DNA from: Borrelia parkeri
GTDB taxonomy: Bacteria > Spirochaetota > Spirochaetia > Borreliales > Borreliaceae
Direction of reading: 5' to 3'
Length of the DNA: 64,000 bases
NCBI RefSeq assembly: GCF_023035815.1
Contig: NZ_CP073159.1
Location: forward strand, 620,001 to 684,000
Shown here: in pieces, positions 1-10,460 of the stretch
How positions within the stretch are numbered: the first letter of the stretch is position 1
Layout: every line of letters begins with the position of its first letter
The notes under the pieces: generated by a model
Told to the model about the DNA's origin: nothing
Seen by the model: only the letters and a program-made list of their open reading frames with translations
The model's database searches: none
Position numbers and translations under genes: made by a program

Positions 1-884
1 TGCCTTTTAAATTTTTAGGACATGTTTTAGTTTTTAGAAAGATAAAGAAAGCACTTGGGAAAAGATTTGAATTTGGTGTTTCTGGTGGAGGAGCTTTGGT
101 AAATTATGTTGATTATTTCTTCAAAGCTGTAGGTATTGTAGTGCTTGAAGGTTATGGTCTTACAGAAACGGGACCTGTTTTAAGTGTAAGACGTCTTAAG
201 AGTCCTGTTGCAAATACTGTTGGGCCTTTGTTTCCAGATATTGAATATAGAGTAGTCGGTAATGATGGTAATTCTTTATCTCCTGGTGAAAAGGGTGAGC
301 TTTGGGTCAGATCCCCTCAAGTTATGAGTGGTTATTTTAAAGATGACACTACAACAAGGGAAGTTTTAACAAGAGATGGTTGGTTGAAGACAGGTGATTT
401 AGTGTGTGCAACAATTAATAATGAGATTTCAATTGTTGGAAGAAGTAAAGATACGATTGTGTTAAGGGGTGGAGAAAATATTGAGCCTGAACCTATTGAG
501 AGAGCTTTATCAAAGTCTTTATTTATTGAAAATGTTGTAGTTGTCGGTCAAGATCAAAAGTTTTTAGGAGCTATTATTGTACCTAATTTTGAAGTTCTTG
601 AGAAATGGGCTGGTTCTAATGAAATAATATTTGCTTCTCATGATGATTTATTATCTAATGAATCTGTGAACAAACTCTATTCTAAATGTATTTCAGATAT
701 AGTTAATCTTAAGTCTGGATTTAAGAGCTTTGAGAGGATTGTTGGATTTGTTTTATTAAAAGATAGTTTTGTTGTGGGTGAAGAACTTACTCATACTCTT
801 AAGCTTAAAAGGTATTACATATTTGAAAAATATCATAAGAAGATCATGTCGATATTTAATAAGGATGACTGTGAATTATTATGA
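1..884 (+). CDS. Long-chain acyl-CoA ligase (AMP-forming), C-terminal part
   Basis: This is the 3' part of an AMP-binding (ANL) enzyme that activates fatty acids to acyl-CoA through an acyl-adenylate. The reading frame is open from base 3 and runs into the window from the left, so the N-terminal half is not seen. Visible are the SGGGAL stretch, the acyl-adenylate motif GYGLTETGPVLS, the hinge region (GWLKTGDLV) and the C-terminal subdomain with GRSKDTIVLRGGENIEP. Borrelia cannot make fatty acids, so the enzyme probably activates host-derived ones for lipid assembly at the inner membrane face. The gene ends at a TGA just before a hairpin terminator and converges with argS. Chain-length specificity cannot be read from this part. 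Confidence 0.9.
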   Translation, partial: PFKFLGHVLVFRKIKKALGKRFEFGVSGGGALVNYVDYFFKAVGIVVLEGYGLTETGPVLSVRRLKSPVANTVGPLFPDIEYRVVGNDGNSLSPGEKGELWVRSPQVMSGYFKDDTTTREVLTRDGWLKTGDLVCATINNEISIVGRSKDTIVLRGGENIEPEPIERALSKSLFIENVVVVGQDQKFLGAIIVPNFEVLEKWAGSNEIIFASHDDLLSNESVNKLYSKCISDIVNLKSGFKSFERIVGFVLLKDSFVVGEELTHTLKLKRYYIFEKYHKKIMSIFNKDDCELL

Positions 885-897
885 TTATAGGCTTGAA

Positions 898-926
898 ATG
901 TGAATTTGAAAAGTTCACATCTTTTT
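898..926 (+). terminator. Rho-independent terminator after the acyl-CoA ligase gene
   Basis: A perfect 7-bp stem (ATGTGAA at 898-904, TTCACAT at 914-920) with a 9-nt loop is followed by CTTTTTC. It lies 14 nt after the ligase stop and overlaps the last codons and stop of the convergent argS, so it is mainly a + strand terminator. Confidence 0.7.
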
Positions 927-2669
927 CATGTAAGGAATGTTAAGTAAATGCATGCAATTTTTTATTGTTTGTAGAACTGTTTTTGATAAATCAGTTCTTG
1001 CATGTGTAAGTTCAGGGTTATCTTTATCTATTATTTTTGTGTCTTGATAATATGAACTGAAGCTTTTTGCAAGTAAGTAAGAATAGTTGGCTATTATTGA
1101 AGGATTACGATCTTTTGCAGCCTTAATTATATATTCTTCAAATTCAGATATAATTTTGATTATTTCCCATTCGTTTTCATTTATTAAGAGGTCGAAATTA
1201 ATATTTTTGCTGGATAAATTTAATTCATCATACTTTTCAAGTATGCTATTAATTCTTGCACCTACATATTGAATGTATGGACCTGAGTTTCCAGTAAATG
1301 ACAAGCTTTCTTCTTTATTAAATAATATATCTTTGTGTATTGCCGTTTTTAGTAGATAGTAGTGAATAGCCCCTAGTGATATATTTAATGCAATTTTTTT
1401 GAAATCTTTCTCATTTGAATGTCTCTTTTTTATCTCTATCATAGTTGATTCGCTTAGATCATGAATTAAGTTGTCAGCATCAATTACATGACCTTCTCTT
1501 GATTTCATTTTACCTGTAGGTAAGTTTACCATGCCGTATGATAAGTGCACTAGATTATTTTCTTTTGTAATTCCTAATTTATCTGCAACGTAAAATAAAG
1601 TTTTAAAATGATGAATTTGTTCACTTCCAACTACATAAATCATTTCATCGAAATCAAATTCATTTTTTCTAGTTAATATATTTCCTAGATCTTGTGTTAA
1701 ATAAATGGATGTTCCATTAGCTCTTAGAAGTACTTTTTGTTTAAATTTTTGATCGGTCATTTCATTTGTTTCTATAGGTAGATTGATACATATAGCACCA
1801 TCTTCTCGTTTATAGCATAAACCTTTTTTTAATCCTTGAAGTATAATTTCTCGTCCGATCTTAAATATTTCACTTTCAAGATAAATTTTATCGAATGTAA
1901 TGTTTGTAAGTTTGTAAGTTTCTTTGATTCCTTCAATTGCCCATTTATTTAATTTTTTCCAAAGTTGAACAGTCTCTTCATCTCCTTCTTCCCACTTACA
2001 TAGTAACTGTTGTATTTCGTCTTCTGCTATTTGATTATTTTTAGCATATTCGTTGTATTTTACATAAAAATCACCGATTAAATGATCTCCCTTTTTTAGG
2101 GAAAGTTCAGGGGTTGTATTATTTCCAAATTTTTTATAAGCAAGCATGGATTTGCAGATATGTGTTCCCCTATCATTTATCAAATTTATTTTTGTTACCT
2201 GGCTACCAGAAGCTTTTAGTATTCTTGATAAGCTTTCCCCAATAATGTCATTTCTAAGATGTCCTACATGCAATGGTTTGTTTGTATTTGGTGATGAGAA
2301 TTCTATTATTATCCTTTTGTTTTTAAGTACATTATTTATTCCATATTTTTCTTTCTGTTCATTGACTTTTTTGATTGTATCTTTAATATATTCTTTTCTG
2401 TTGAATTTTATGTTTAAATAAGCTCCCATTGATTTGGTTGTGTATTGCTTTCCAATCTGTTTAATTATCTCTTCAATAATTACAGATGTACTGAGTTTTA
2501 AGATTTTACTAAATTCGAATATTAGTATTGATAAATCTCCCAGTTCACTTTTTGGAGGTTTTTGCATGATTATATTTATTTTGTCTAATGTAATGTTTTG
2601 TTTTAATGCAAGCTCTTTTATTGTTTTGCTAATTTTATCTTCTAAATCTTTTTTTATTTTACTGATCAT
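915..2669 (-). CDS. argS: Arginyl-tRNA synthetase
   Basis: Class I synthetase that charges tRNA-Arg in the cytoplasm. At 584 residues it has normal family length. An N-terminal Arg-tRNA-synthetase additional domain (about 1-90) precedes the catalytic core, which has the HIGH motif as HVGH at 134-137 after SPNTNKP, and the KMSKS-like loop KMKS at about 390 ([15 protein letters not shown]). The C-terminal DALR anticodon-binding helical domain ends the protein. The ATG at 2669 has an AAAGGG-type ribosome binding site. It overlaps the end of the upstream small membrane-protein gene by 11 bp, so the two are co-transcribed. Composition is heavily Lys/Asn/Ile, as for other minus-strand genes here. 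Confidence 0.96.
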   Translation of the reverse strand: MISKIKKDLEDKISKTIKELALKQNITLDKINIIMQKPPKSELGDLSILIFEFSKILKLSTSVIIEEIIKQIGKQYTTKSMGAYLNIKFNRKEYIKDTIKKVNEQKEKYGINNVLKNKRIIIEFSSPNTNKPLHVGHLRNDIIGESLSRILKASGSQVTKINLINDRGTHICKSMLAYKKFGNNTTPELSLKKGDHLIGDFYVKYNEYAKNNQIAEDEIQQLLCKWEEGDEETVQLWKKLNKWAIEGIKETYKLTNITFDKIYLESEIFKIGREIILQGLKKGLCYKREDGAICINLPIETNEMTDQKFKQKVLLRANGTSIYLTQDLGNILTRKNEFDFDEMIYVVGSEQIHHFKTLFYVADKLGITKENNLVHLSYGMVNLPTGKMKSREGHVIDADNLIHDLSESTMIEIKKRHSNEKDFKKIALNISLGAIHYYLLKTAIHKDILFNKEESLSFTGNSGPYIQYVGARINSILEKYDELNLSSKNINFDLLINENEWEIIKIISEFEEYIIKAAKDRNPSIIANYSYLLAKSFSSYYQDTKIIDKDNPELTHARTDLSKTVLQTIKNCMHLLNIPYMKKM

Positions 2670-3252
2670 TCTTTTTCCCTTTAATATTTATTAGTATGTT
2701 AATTAAGAGAAAGATTAAGGATGCTGCTAGAAAAATATTTGAGCTATAAACAGGTGTTTTTATTATATTACTATCTTTAATTATCAGTAATTTAATATTG
2801 AAAAGCTGTAAGCCCCCAGTATTTAGTATTTCTCTAAATAGTGAAATTATTGCGCTTAGTGATATGAATGTTATTATCGGTAATTTAGAGTATTGCAATA
2901 TGCTTAATGAGTCTTTTACACCTTTAAAAGGTTCATTTTTGTGAAATGAGATTATTATAACTGTTAAAATAGGGATTGAAAATCTTAAATTTTCATAAAG
3001 AATAGGAGTTATGTAGTACATGAATATGTAAGTTAAACTGACAACAATTCCTATTATTAATAGGTAAATTCCTAATATTTGATTTCTTAATTCTATTTGT
3101 TTAATAATTATTGCTGGAAGTAAAATGCACAATGAAATCCAAATTGATATTATGGTTCCTTCTAAAAAATTTTTTGTATAGGCAAAAATTGGAAATAGCA
3201 TTAAGGATGTTTTTAGATATCTATCTGTGATATAAAATGTTTTATTATTCAT
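2659..3252 (-). CDS. Conserved integral membrane protein, weakly Rnf/Nqr-like
   Basis: A 197-residue protein made almost entirely of hydrophobic segments, with about five or six membrane helices (roughly 15-30, 33-50, 58-83, 90-105, 125-142, 170-190) and short charged loops. The stretch [11 protein letters not shown] resembles the REIL/REVLG-G motif of the paired RnfA/RnfE and NqrD/NqrE subunits of ion-pumping electron-transfer complexes, and length and topology also fit. The match is weak and no other Rnf subunit is nearby. The gene sits between a chemoreceptor gene (15-bp gap) and argS (11-bp overlap) in one minus-strand unit. Function is unknown; the Rnf link is inference. Confidence 0.8.
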   Translation of the reverse strand: MNNKTFYITDRYLKTSLMLFPIFAYTKNFLEGTIISIWISLCILLPAIIIKQIELRNQILGIYLLIIGIVVSLTYIFMYYITPILYENLRFSIPILTVIIISFHKNEPFKGVKDSLSILQYSKLPIITFISLSAIISLFREILNTGGLQLFNIKLLIIKDSNIIKTPVYSSNIFLAASLIFLLINILINIKGKKNDQ

Positions 3253-3267
3253 AAGATTTACCTTTAG

Positions 3268-5484
3268 CTATTTTGTTTTAAATTGATTTGTATCTGTGTT
3301 AATTTCTGTAATGTGATTTGAATTTGTTGTTCCAAAAGTTTTGATGCTTTCAACAGCTTCTATTAGTTTTTTGATTTCTTCTTTTAGTCCTTTCATTGAA
3401 TTTGAAACTGTGACATTAATTTCTTCTAAAACAGAAACTGTATTAATTATCTCTTTATTTCCTCTAAACATTTCATTTGAACCTATTTTTACTTCATATG
3501 TTATTTCTCTCATTGTGTTTAAAGCTTTTAAAATTTCTTGGCTACCAATTGATTGTTCTTGCATAGTATGATTGATTTCTTCTATGACTTGAACTACGAG
3601 GTTGATTGAGTTAAATATTTGATTGAAAGCTTTATTTGTTAATTCTGATGTTTTTACTGTTTGATTGATTGAATCCATGATTTCATTTATTGATGCTGCA
3701 ACTGATTCTGATTGTGATGTAACTTGTTCTGCAAGGTCTTTAATCTCTTCTGCAACGATTGCAAAACCTTTTCCAGCTTCTCCTGCATGAGACGCCTCGA
3801 TAGCAGCATTCATTGATAGTAAATTGGTTTGGCTAGCAATGGATGATATTAGTGCATTAGCTTCTTGTAGTCTTGTTGAATTTTTGTAAATATCTTTAAT
3901 TTGCATGATAATCTCTTCTTGTTTTTTTCTACCATCATCGGAAAATATTTTAAGTTCTTCTGTGCTTTTTGCAGCTTTTTGTGTTATTTCTGTGACTGAT
4001 TGTATGCTTCCTATCATCTCTTCAATAGCTGAGGAGGATTCTTCAACGCTTGCAGCTTGAGTTTCAATTGAATTGTCAAGTGATGCGATGTTTTTAGATA
4101 AATTCTCAATTGTATTTGTTGTATTTGAAATAAACTCAACTTGTTTTTCTATTTCCTCTTGTGTTTTTTCTATGTACTTATTTGAGTTTGTTATTGTATC
4201 ATAAGCTTTATTTATTTCATTAAAGAGTAGATCACCGTTTTCTTTTAATAATTTTACTCTGCCTTGTAGTGAGTTTATTACGTTCTTTAAATTTTCAATG
4301 AAATACCCGAAATAATTTATTGTGGCACTTATTGAATCTTTTCCTTTTGATTCAATCTTGATTGTGAGATCTCCTTCTTTGACTTTTGGAATGATCTTAT
4401 TAAGTTTCTCTATTTTTGATATGATTAGTTTTTTGATTGTAATTATCATGATTAATATAAATATTATTACGAGTAATATTATTGTTGATATTGACATCAA
4501 TTTGATATTGTTGAGTTCATTTGAAAATATATTGTTATAATTCATTTGTATTGCTAAATACCAAGATGAAGATGTAAGTCTTGTTATGGAAATTATGTTA
4601 TTGTTGTAGCTAGTATTATAATTACTTTTTCTTTGAGCTATTGCATTTAGTAATGGAGTTGTTATTTTTGGATTGTTTTCAAACAGGCTGTTTAAGGATA
4701 ATTTTATAGGTTTAAGTGTTTCTTCGTCTTGTTCACCGAAAATATCTCCTTGACTGTTAATAGCATATATCTTGAAGTAATGGGAGCTTTTGTGTTGATT
4801 TCCTTTTTCTAATAAGGATCTTTCTAAAAGCATAAATATGTTTTTTCTTAGTTGTTTTATCTGTTCTAGTATGTCTGCATATAAAACAACATATCCATCA
4901 TGATTTATACTCATATTTTTTTCTGACTTTATGTTTGCATTACTTATATTATACAAATCATTTTGATCTTGTTGGGGGATCTTATAAAGCATTGGTATAT
5001 AGGATTTATTATTTATTATTGTTAAATCTTGGTTTAGTATAAGTGTGTGGTAGTTATCTATATTATTATCCGTTTTCATTTCTTGTAAATTTATGTAGGT
5101 ATTTAGTCTTCTCTCATCACTTGAATACAATATTTTGCCATTTTTGTTTGTATATTCTATTATTTTTATATAGGATGGGAATAAGCTTAATTGGTCGATA
5201 GATATTATATTATTTAAATGATCACTTTTTTGTGTGTTCAAATTCTGGTTATAATTTTTAACAAATTCATCAATAGCGATTAACATGTTTCTTGTATCTC
5301 TAGAGAAGCTTTTTATCATGATATTATTGACGAATTTTGTAAAGCTTTGAAGTTCTTTTGTTATTATTTTCCTATATCCGTGATCTAATAGTAAGAAAAT
5401 GGTTGTAGCAATAATCATTGTATAAATTACAATAACAATATTAAACTTATAAAAAAGAGTGGAACTAGAATGATTTCTTTTCAC
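3268..5484 (-). CDS. mcp: Methyl-accepting chemotaxis protein
   Basis: Transmembrane chemoreceptor that controls CheA and so flagellar rotation. A first membrane helix (about 15-38) is followed by a large periplasmic sensing domain, a second helix near 330-355, a HAMP-like linker and a long coiled-coil signalling domain. The hairpin tip ([21 protein letters not shown], about 555-575) is the canonical CheA/CheW-binding region. The first possible GTG is at 5496, but the GTG at 5484 has a GAGGA site about 6 nt upstream, so I prefer it (738 residues). A TATAAT box lies at 5514-5519 on this strand. It is divergent from the next chemoreceptor gene across about 200 bp. The ligand cannot be told from sequence. 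Confidence 0.93.
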   Translation of the reverse strand: MKRNHSSSTLFYKFNIVIVIYTMIIATTIFLLLDHGYRKIITKELQSFTKFVNNIMIKSFSRDTRNMLIAIDEFVKNYNQNLNTQKSDHLNNIISIDQLSLFPSYIKIIEYTNKNGKILYSSDERRLNTYINLQEMKTDNNIDNYHTLILNQDLTIINNKSYIPMLYKIPQQDQNDLYNISNANIKSEKNMSINHDGYVVLYADILEQIKQLRKNIFMLLERSLLEKGNQHKSSHYFKIYAINSQGDIFGEQDEETLKPIKLSLNSLFENNPKITTPLLNAIAQRKSNYNTSYNNNIISITRLTSSSWYLAIQMNYNNIFSNELNNIKLMSISTIILLVIIFILIMIITIKKLIISKIEKLNKIIPKVKEGDLTIKIESKGKDSISATINYFGYFIENLKNVINSLQGRVKLLKENGDLLFNEINKAYDTITNSNKYIEKTQEEIEKQVEFISNTTNTIENLSKNIASLDNSIETQAASVEESSSAIEEMIGSIQSVTEITQKAAKSTEELKIFSDDGRKKQEEIIMQIKDIYKNSTRLQEANALISSIASQTNLLSMNAAIEASHAGEAGKGFAIVAEEIKDLAEQVTSQSESVAASINEIMDSINQTVKTSELTNKAFNQIFNSINLVVQVIEEINHTMQEQSIGSQEILKALNTMREITYEVKIGSNEMFRGNKEIINTVSVLEEINVTVSNSMKGLKEEIKKLIEAVESIKTFGTTNSNHITEINTDTNQFKTK

Positions 5485-5693
5485 TTGAATCCTCACAAAA
5501 CTTTTTACAAAACATTATAACTAACTAGTATTATATATGTTTTATTATATAATTATATACATATATTGGAATAATAAAAATGTATATTTTATTGAATATT
5601 TATTGGTTATTTATATATTACTATTAATATTGTAATATTTTAACACAGCTTGAAAATTTGTTTTTATGGGTTTAATTTTGGAGAAATTTTTTT

Positions 5694-7892
5694 ATGAATG
5701 AGGATTTGGTAAGTGTTAAATTAAAAAATATGAGTTTTCTGCTTTATCTCATACTTTTTATTTTTATTTGCTTTGGTTTATTGTTTTTAGGTCAGGCTTA
5801 TTTAAACTATAAAAATGGGTATTTAGAGCGTGTTGAGTCTGATTTTAAACTTTTTTCAAATAATGTGGCTTTTCAGATAAAAAATAAATATGATGGTGCT
5901 GTTGGTGTTTTAAAAAATCTCATTGAGAATGATAGGGTTTTAAGTGTCTTACATAATGTTTCAAATAGTTTTATTGCAAGTGTTGATTTACGGTTCATAG
6001 ATTTAGATACAAGTATTGCTCTGTTTTTAAGTTCCAAGGGCTTTAATGAGGTAAGTGAAATTTTTCAGCATATACCCCTTGAAGAGAATTCTTTAGAAGG
6101 AATTTTCTATATTCCTGTTGATCAAAATGTTTTGATTTCAAATAAAAACTTTTCGTTTTTAGATATAAATAATATTATTGAAGATCCGATTTATTTTGTT
6201 CCTGCAAAGAAGCATGTTGCGTATTATTCAAGTTATAAGAGAGTAAAAAATAGGCTCTATTCTGTTGTAAGTATTCCAGTTATGAATGATAGTTCTACAA
6301 TCTTAGGTGTAATCTGTTTTTTAGTCTGTTTTGATAATTTATTTATTAATATTGCAAATCAATTTGATTCTTATCTTAAGTTTAGTAATAAAAATTATGA
6401 GTTTTTTGTGGTTGATAGGGATTTTAATCCTTTATTGTTGAGTCTTAATGATTTAAGTACTGATAATTTTGCAGAAAATTATGCAAATAGTGTTTTAAGC
6501 AGGGTTATATCTCATGTTAAAGACAATCCTAATATTTCTAGGGATATTTTAAAACATAAGACTTCTTCTTATGTTTTAAGTACTGCTCAGATTGATGGAA
6601 GAGTGGTCCAAGGTATTATTTTGAATATGGATTATCTTCCCCTTAAATTTCAATCAAATGCAATATTTTTCTTAGGGTTTATATTTTTTGTTTATCTCAT
6701 TATATTTTATCTTTACAATAGGTTGATTTTGCCTTTTATTGGAGATTTTAGAATGCTTCTTAAATATAAAAAGGAAAGAGAGGATGTTTTAAGTCTTGAT
6801 CCTATTTTAGAGGTTCAATATAAATCTTTTATTTTTTCTTATATTAGTGCTGAATTTGATAATTTTTTTTCAAGAACTACTAATATTGTCGATAGCATTA
6901 AGGTTTATGTACAAAACTTAAGGAAGTATTTAACTGAGATAAATATTCCTGAAGAAAATATAGATAAAGTGCATAATAGTCTTGCTACTTATGATAAAAT
7001 AGGGGATGCTTTTTCTAAATTTGAGAAGTCAATTGTAAATATTTTAAAGGATTTTGAATCAATATCTAATCCAATTAGTGATCACAATAAGAATATATTG
7101 GATATTGCTACTCAATTTGAAGAGAATGCTAACGCTTTTTATGGAATAGATAAAAATTTAGAGATTTTTAGTAAAGTTGTTGCATCAAATTCTACAAGTA
7201 TTGATGATGTAAAAAATAAGGTTTTTGAATTGAATTCTATTTTTGAGAATGTTAATAAAAATTTTTCGGAGCTCTTATCTCAGACTAATAGTCTTCAGAG
7301 TGCAAATAAGCTTTTAGTGTTAATATCAGCTCAGACTAATATGCTTGCAATGAATGCAGCCATTGAGGCGGCCAAGGCAGGAGATGCTGGTAAGAGTTTT
7401 GCTGTTGTTGCAGAGGAGATTAGAAAACTTGCTATTAATTCTGGAAAGTATTCGACAACTATTAAAGATGAGCTTAAAATGGTTAATAATATCATTTCAG
7501 TTGTAAGTTCAGAGATTGATGCTATTTATAAGGATTTTATTGACATCCAGGAAAATATTCATAATAATGCTGTACAGCATGAGAGAATTAATATTACTCT
7601 TGCTAAACATGTAAAAGAAATTGAAGAATTTAAAGATAAATATTTATCTTATGATATTAAGATTAAAGATACTAAGAACATATGTAAGGAGATATTTAAT
7701 AGTTATTTTGTTATTAGTGGAAAGTTTAATAATTTAAATAATGATTTAAGTGAATTTGGGGTTTCTAAGATGAGTTTAGATGCATTAGAACCTTTACGTG
7801 AACATGTATCATTGGTTAATGAATGTAGAGAAAAGGTTGCTAAAATGAAAGATGTTGTGGAAAATATTAATAATGAATTTTGGGATAAATAA
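5694..7892 (+). CDS. mcp: Second methyl-accepting chemotaxis protein, divergent type
   Basis: A 732-residue receptor. Membrane helices at about 13-35 and 318-340 bracket a periplasmic sensing domain. The signalling tip is clear near 545-585 ([21 protein letters not shown], then [12 protein letters not shown]). The flanking cytoplasmic helices are less regular than in the neighbouring receptor: I see no recognisable HAMP, and the methylation helices lack the usual Glu/Gln-rich Ser/Ala pattern. It may therefore be poorly methylated. A GGAG about 10 nt before the ATG serves as ribosome binding site. The stop is 1 bp from the convergent murB stop. Confidence 0.9.
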   Translation: MNEDLVSVKLKNMSFLLYLILFIFICFGLLFLGQAYLNYKNGYLERVESDFKLFSNNVAFQIKNKYDGAVGVLKNLIENDRVLSVLHNVSNSFIASVDLRFIDLDTSIALFLSSKGFNEVSEIFQHIPLEENSLEGIFYIPVDQNVLISNKNFSFLDINNIIEDPIYFVPAKKHVAYYSSYKRVKNRLYSVVSIPVMNDSSTILGVICFLVCFDNLFINIANQFDSYLKFSNKNYEFFVVDRDFNPLLLSLNDLSTDNFAENYANSVLSRVISHVKDNPNISRDILKHKTSSYVLSTAQIDGRVVQGIILNMDYLPLKFQSNAIFFLGFIFFVYLIIFYLYNRLILPFIGDFRMLLKYKKEREDVLSLDPILEVQYKSFIFSYISAEFDNFFSRTTNIVDSIKVYVQNLRKYLTEINIPEENIDKVHNSLATYDKIGDAFSKFEKSIVNILKDFESISNPISDHNKNILDIATQFEENANAFYGIDKNLEIFSKVVASNSTSIDDVKNKVFELNSIFENVNKNFSELLSQTNSLQSANKLLVLISAQTNMLAMNAAIEAAKAGDAGKSFAVVAEEIRKLAINSGKYSTTIKDELKMVNNIISVVSSEIDAIYKDFIDIQENIHNNAVQHERINITLAKHVKEIEEFKDKYLSYDIKIKDTKNICKEIFNSYFVISGKFNNLNNDLSEFGVSKMSLDALEPLREHVSLVNECREKVAKMKDVVENINNEFWDK

Positions 7893-7893
7893 T

Positions 7894-8811
7894 TTAATTT
7901 TTGTCGTTAAATCCGATATAAATCACTTCTTCTTCAAGTAAAAACCCTGTTTTTATTTGAACTTCGGTTTTTACTTTCTCAATTAGTGTTTTAATCTCTT
8001 TAGAGCTGGCGTTATTCTTATTAATAATAAAGTTACCGTGATAGTGTGATACCGCTGCCCCTCCAATGTTTAGTCCTTTTAAGTTGCATTCTTCAATAAT
8101 TTGCCCAGTAGGTTTTAAAAATTTTTTATTATTTTTAAATGTACTCCCGCTACTTGGAGAGATATAATGTCCTTTATCTATTCTTTTTTGCTTGTTTTGT
8201 TTCATAATCTCTTCAATATGTTTTTTATTGCCTTTTGTTAGGTTTAGGGTTGCTTTTAGTATTACAGTGTTTTTGTTTTGAAAAGGAGAAATCTTATAGG
8301 AGAATTCACTTTTTTCAATTTTTTTGCAGATAGTTTGTCCATTTTCATCTACAAAAATGACTCGATCTAATATTTCAGAGATTTCGCTTCCAAAACACCT
8401 GGCATTCATCCAAATTGCACCTCCGAGAGTTCCAGGAAGTCCATATATGAATTCTAATCCGCTTAATTCATTTTGCAATGCAAAATGACATAGGTCGTCA
8501 AAATTGGTACCGCATTCAGCAGTAATTTGATTGTTTTGAAGTTCAATTTTATTTAAGTTTCCAGTATATATTATAGGAAAATCAATTTCTACTTCGTCGT
8601 TTATTAACAGATTGGAGCCTCCTCCTAAAATAAATATTTTAACTTTTTCTTTTATTGCTACTTTAAATATATGTTCTGCATCTTTGATTGTTTTAGGTGT
8701 TAAAAATAGTTTGGAAATTCCCCCTATTTTATAAGTTGTATGGTTTGCAAGATTTTCTTTTTTAGGTTTAATATTAATCTTTTCAAGAAAATTATTTATG
8801 TTTTTTAACAT
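7894..8811 (-). CDS. murB: UDP-N-acetylenolpyruvoylglucosamine reductase
   Basis: FAD enzyme that reduces enolpyruvyl-UDP-GlcNAc to UDP-N-acetylmuramate, the second committed step of peptidoglycan precursor synthesis in the cytoplasm. The 305 residues fit the family. Visible are the FAD-binding segment FILGGGSNLLI, the GLPGTLGGAIWMNARCFG motif and the catalytic serine segment PSSGSTFKN. The C-terminal MurB domain carries the conserved region around GLNIGGAAVSHYHGNF. It stands alone on the minus strand, convergent with the chemoreceptor gene and divergent from cysS. Confidence 0.96.
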   Translation of the reverse strand: MLKNINNFLEKINIKPKKENLANHTTYKIGGISKLFLTPKTIKDAEHIFKVAIKEKVKIFILGGGSNLLINDEVEIDFPIIYTGNLNKIELQNNQITAECGTNFDDLCHFALQNELSGLEFIYGLPGTLGGAIWMNARCFGSEISEILDRVIFVDENGQTICKKIEKSEFSYKISPFQNKNTVILKATLNLTKGNKKHIEEIMKQNKQKRIDKGHYISPSSGSTFKNNKKFLKPTGQIIEECNLKGLNIGGAAVSHYHGNFIINKNNASSKEIKTLIEKVKTEVQIKTGFLLEEEVIYIGFNDKN

Positions 8812-9011
8812 GTTTTCTAATTTTATATTGGATTATTATTTTTTTCAAATTTGAAGTAAACTTTTTAAGTGATATGTAGTTTTAATTATTATTAAATTTG
8901 TCAAATTATTTTAAATATAATAAACTTGTATAATAAGTTATGTAGGGATTATATTAATTGTAATTTATTTTGACATTTTTAATCTCTAGAGTTAATTTTT
9001 TCATGGGGTGT

Positions 9012-10457
9012 ATGCTTCTTAGATTATATAATACAAAAACAAAGAGTTTATCTGAAGTAAAAAATTTTAGAGATACTAAGATTTATGCTTGTGGACCTAC
9101 TGTTTATAATTATGCCCATATAGGTAATCTTAGAACATATATTTTTGAAGATCTGCTTATTAAGTCCCTAAGGTTATTAAAATATAATGTTAATTATGCA
9201 ATGAATATTACTGATATTGGTCATTTAACAGGTGAATTTGATGAGGGAGAAGATAAGGTGGTTAAGGCTGCAAGAGAGAGAGGCCTTACGGTTTATGAAA
9301 TTAGCAGGTTTTTTACAGAAGCTTTTTTTTGTGATTGTGAAAAATTGAATATAGTGCGTCCTGATAAAGTGCTTATTGCAAGTGAATATATTGCAAGCAT
9401 GATAGAGGTGATTAAAGTTCTTGAGCAAAATGGGTTTACTTATTTTGTTAATGGTAATGTTTATTTTGATACTTCTCTTTTTAAGAGTTATGGCCAGATG
9501 GCTGGTATTAATCTAAATGATTCTGGGTTTTCTTCTGTTTCCAGAGTTGAGGTAGATCTTTCAAAAAAGAATAAGTCAGATTTTGTTTTGTGGTTTACAA
9601 ATTCAAAATTTAAAGATCAGGAAATGAAATGGGATTCACCTTGGGGATTTGGTTATCCAAGTTGGCATTTAGAATGTGCATCAATGAATTTAGATTGTTT
9701 TAAGAGTACTCTTGATATCCATTTGGGAGGAGTTGATCATATTGGGGTTCATCACATAAATGAAATAGCGATAGCAGAATGTTATTTAAATAGGATGTGG
9801 TGTGACATTTTTGTTCATGGTGAGTTTTTGATTATGGAAGATGAAAAGATGTCAAAATCAAATAATAATTTTATTACCATTAAAGACTTAGAAGCTGATG
9901 GATTTTCGCCTTTAGATTTTAGATATTTTTGTTTAACTGCACATTATAGAACTCAACTTAAGTTTACGTTTAGTAATTTGAGAGCTTGCAAGGTGGCTAG
10001 AAAAAATATGCTTAATAAATTGACAGCTTTCTGTTCTTCATTAAATCAATTTGATCTGGTATTACTTAGTAAGAATTATGAGAATATTGAATCTGTTTTA
10101 GAGAAAAGATATTATGATAGTTTTTTGGAAAAAATAGCTTTTGATTTAAGTATTCCTCAGGCCTTAGCCTTGTTATGGGATATTGTTAAGGATGATAATT
10201 TAAGTGCTCTTTCAAAACTTAGACTTACATTCAAATTTGATGAAGTTTTATCTCTTGGTTTAAAAGAAGGAGTCTTTAGAGAGATTGAGAAGGATAGGAT
10301 AGATATTGATGATGCTATGAATTCTTTGCTGGAAGAGAGACGGTTAGCCAAGATAAAAAAAGATTTTAAGCGTGCTGATGAGATTAGAGAATATTTTTAT
10401 TCTAAAGGTTTTGTATTAATTGATACTGAAGAAGGGACTAAGGTTAAAAGAGGGTAA
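9012..10457 (+). CDS. cysS: Cysteinyl-tRNA synthetase
   Basis: Charges tRNA-Cys. The zinc site starts at the Cys of [15 protein letters not shown], which also carries the HIGH variant HIGN near residue 35; further ligands are in WHLECASM and HHINE. KMSKS is near residue 278. The C-terminal helical domain ends with the common RADEIREYF region. The frame is open from 8970, but the first residues there do not fit the family. The ATG at 9012 (protein starts [11 protein letters not shown]) matches the start I remember for the Borrelia enzyme, giving 481 residues. It is followed 3 bp later by the next gene, so it heads a cysS, membrane protein, glyA operon. Confidence 0.95.
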   Translation: MLLRLYNTKTKSLSEVKNFRDTKIYACGPTVYNYAHIGNLRTYIFEDLLIKSLRLLKYNVNYAMNITDIGHLTGEFDEGEDKVVKAARERGLTVYEISRFFTEAFFCDCEKLNIVRPDKVLIASEYIASMIEVIKVLEQNGFTYFVNGNVYFDTSLFKSYGQMAGINLNDSGFSSVSRVEVDLSKKNKSDFVLWFTNSKFKDQEMKWDSPWGFGYPSWHLECASMNLDCFKSTLDIHLGGVDHIGVHHINEIAIAECYLNRMWCDIFVHGEFLIMEDEKMSKSNNNFITIKDLEADGFSPLDFRYFCLTAHYRTQLKFTFSNLRACKVARKNMLNKLTAFCSSLNQFDLVLLSKNYENIESVLEKRYYDSFLEKIAFDLSIPQALALLWDIVKDDNLSALSKLRLTFKFDEVLSLGLKEGVFREIEKDRIDIDDAMNSLLEERRLAKIKKDFKRADEIREYFYSKGFVLIDTEEGTKVKRG

Positions 10458-10460
10458 TTT

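Noticed and set aside
1087..1272. Plus-strand open frame inside argS
   Set aside because: It is an antisense shadow of argS codons, with no ribosome binding site and no family resemblance. The same holds for similar frames inside mfd, recB, recC, potD and others.
5497..5693. TTGAAA...TAATTT promoter for the second chemoreceptor gene
   Set aside because: The implied start would fall after the ribosome binding site, so the match is probably chance in AT-rich DNA.
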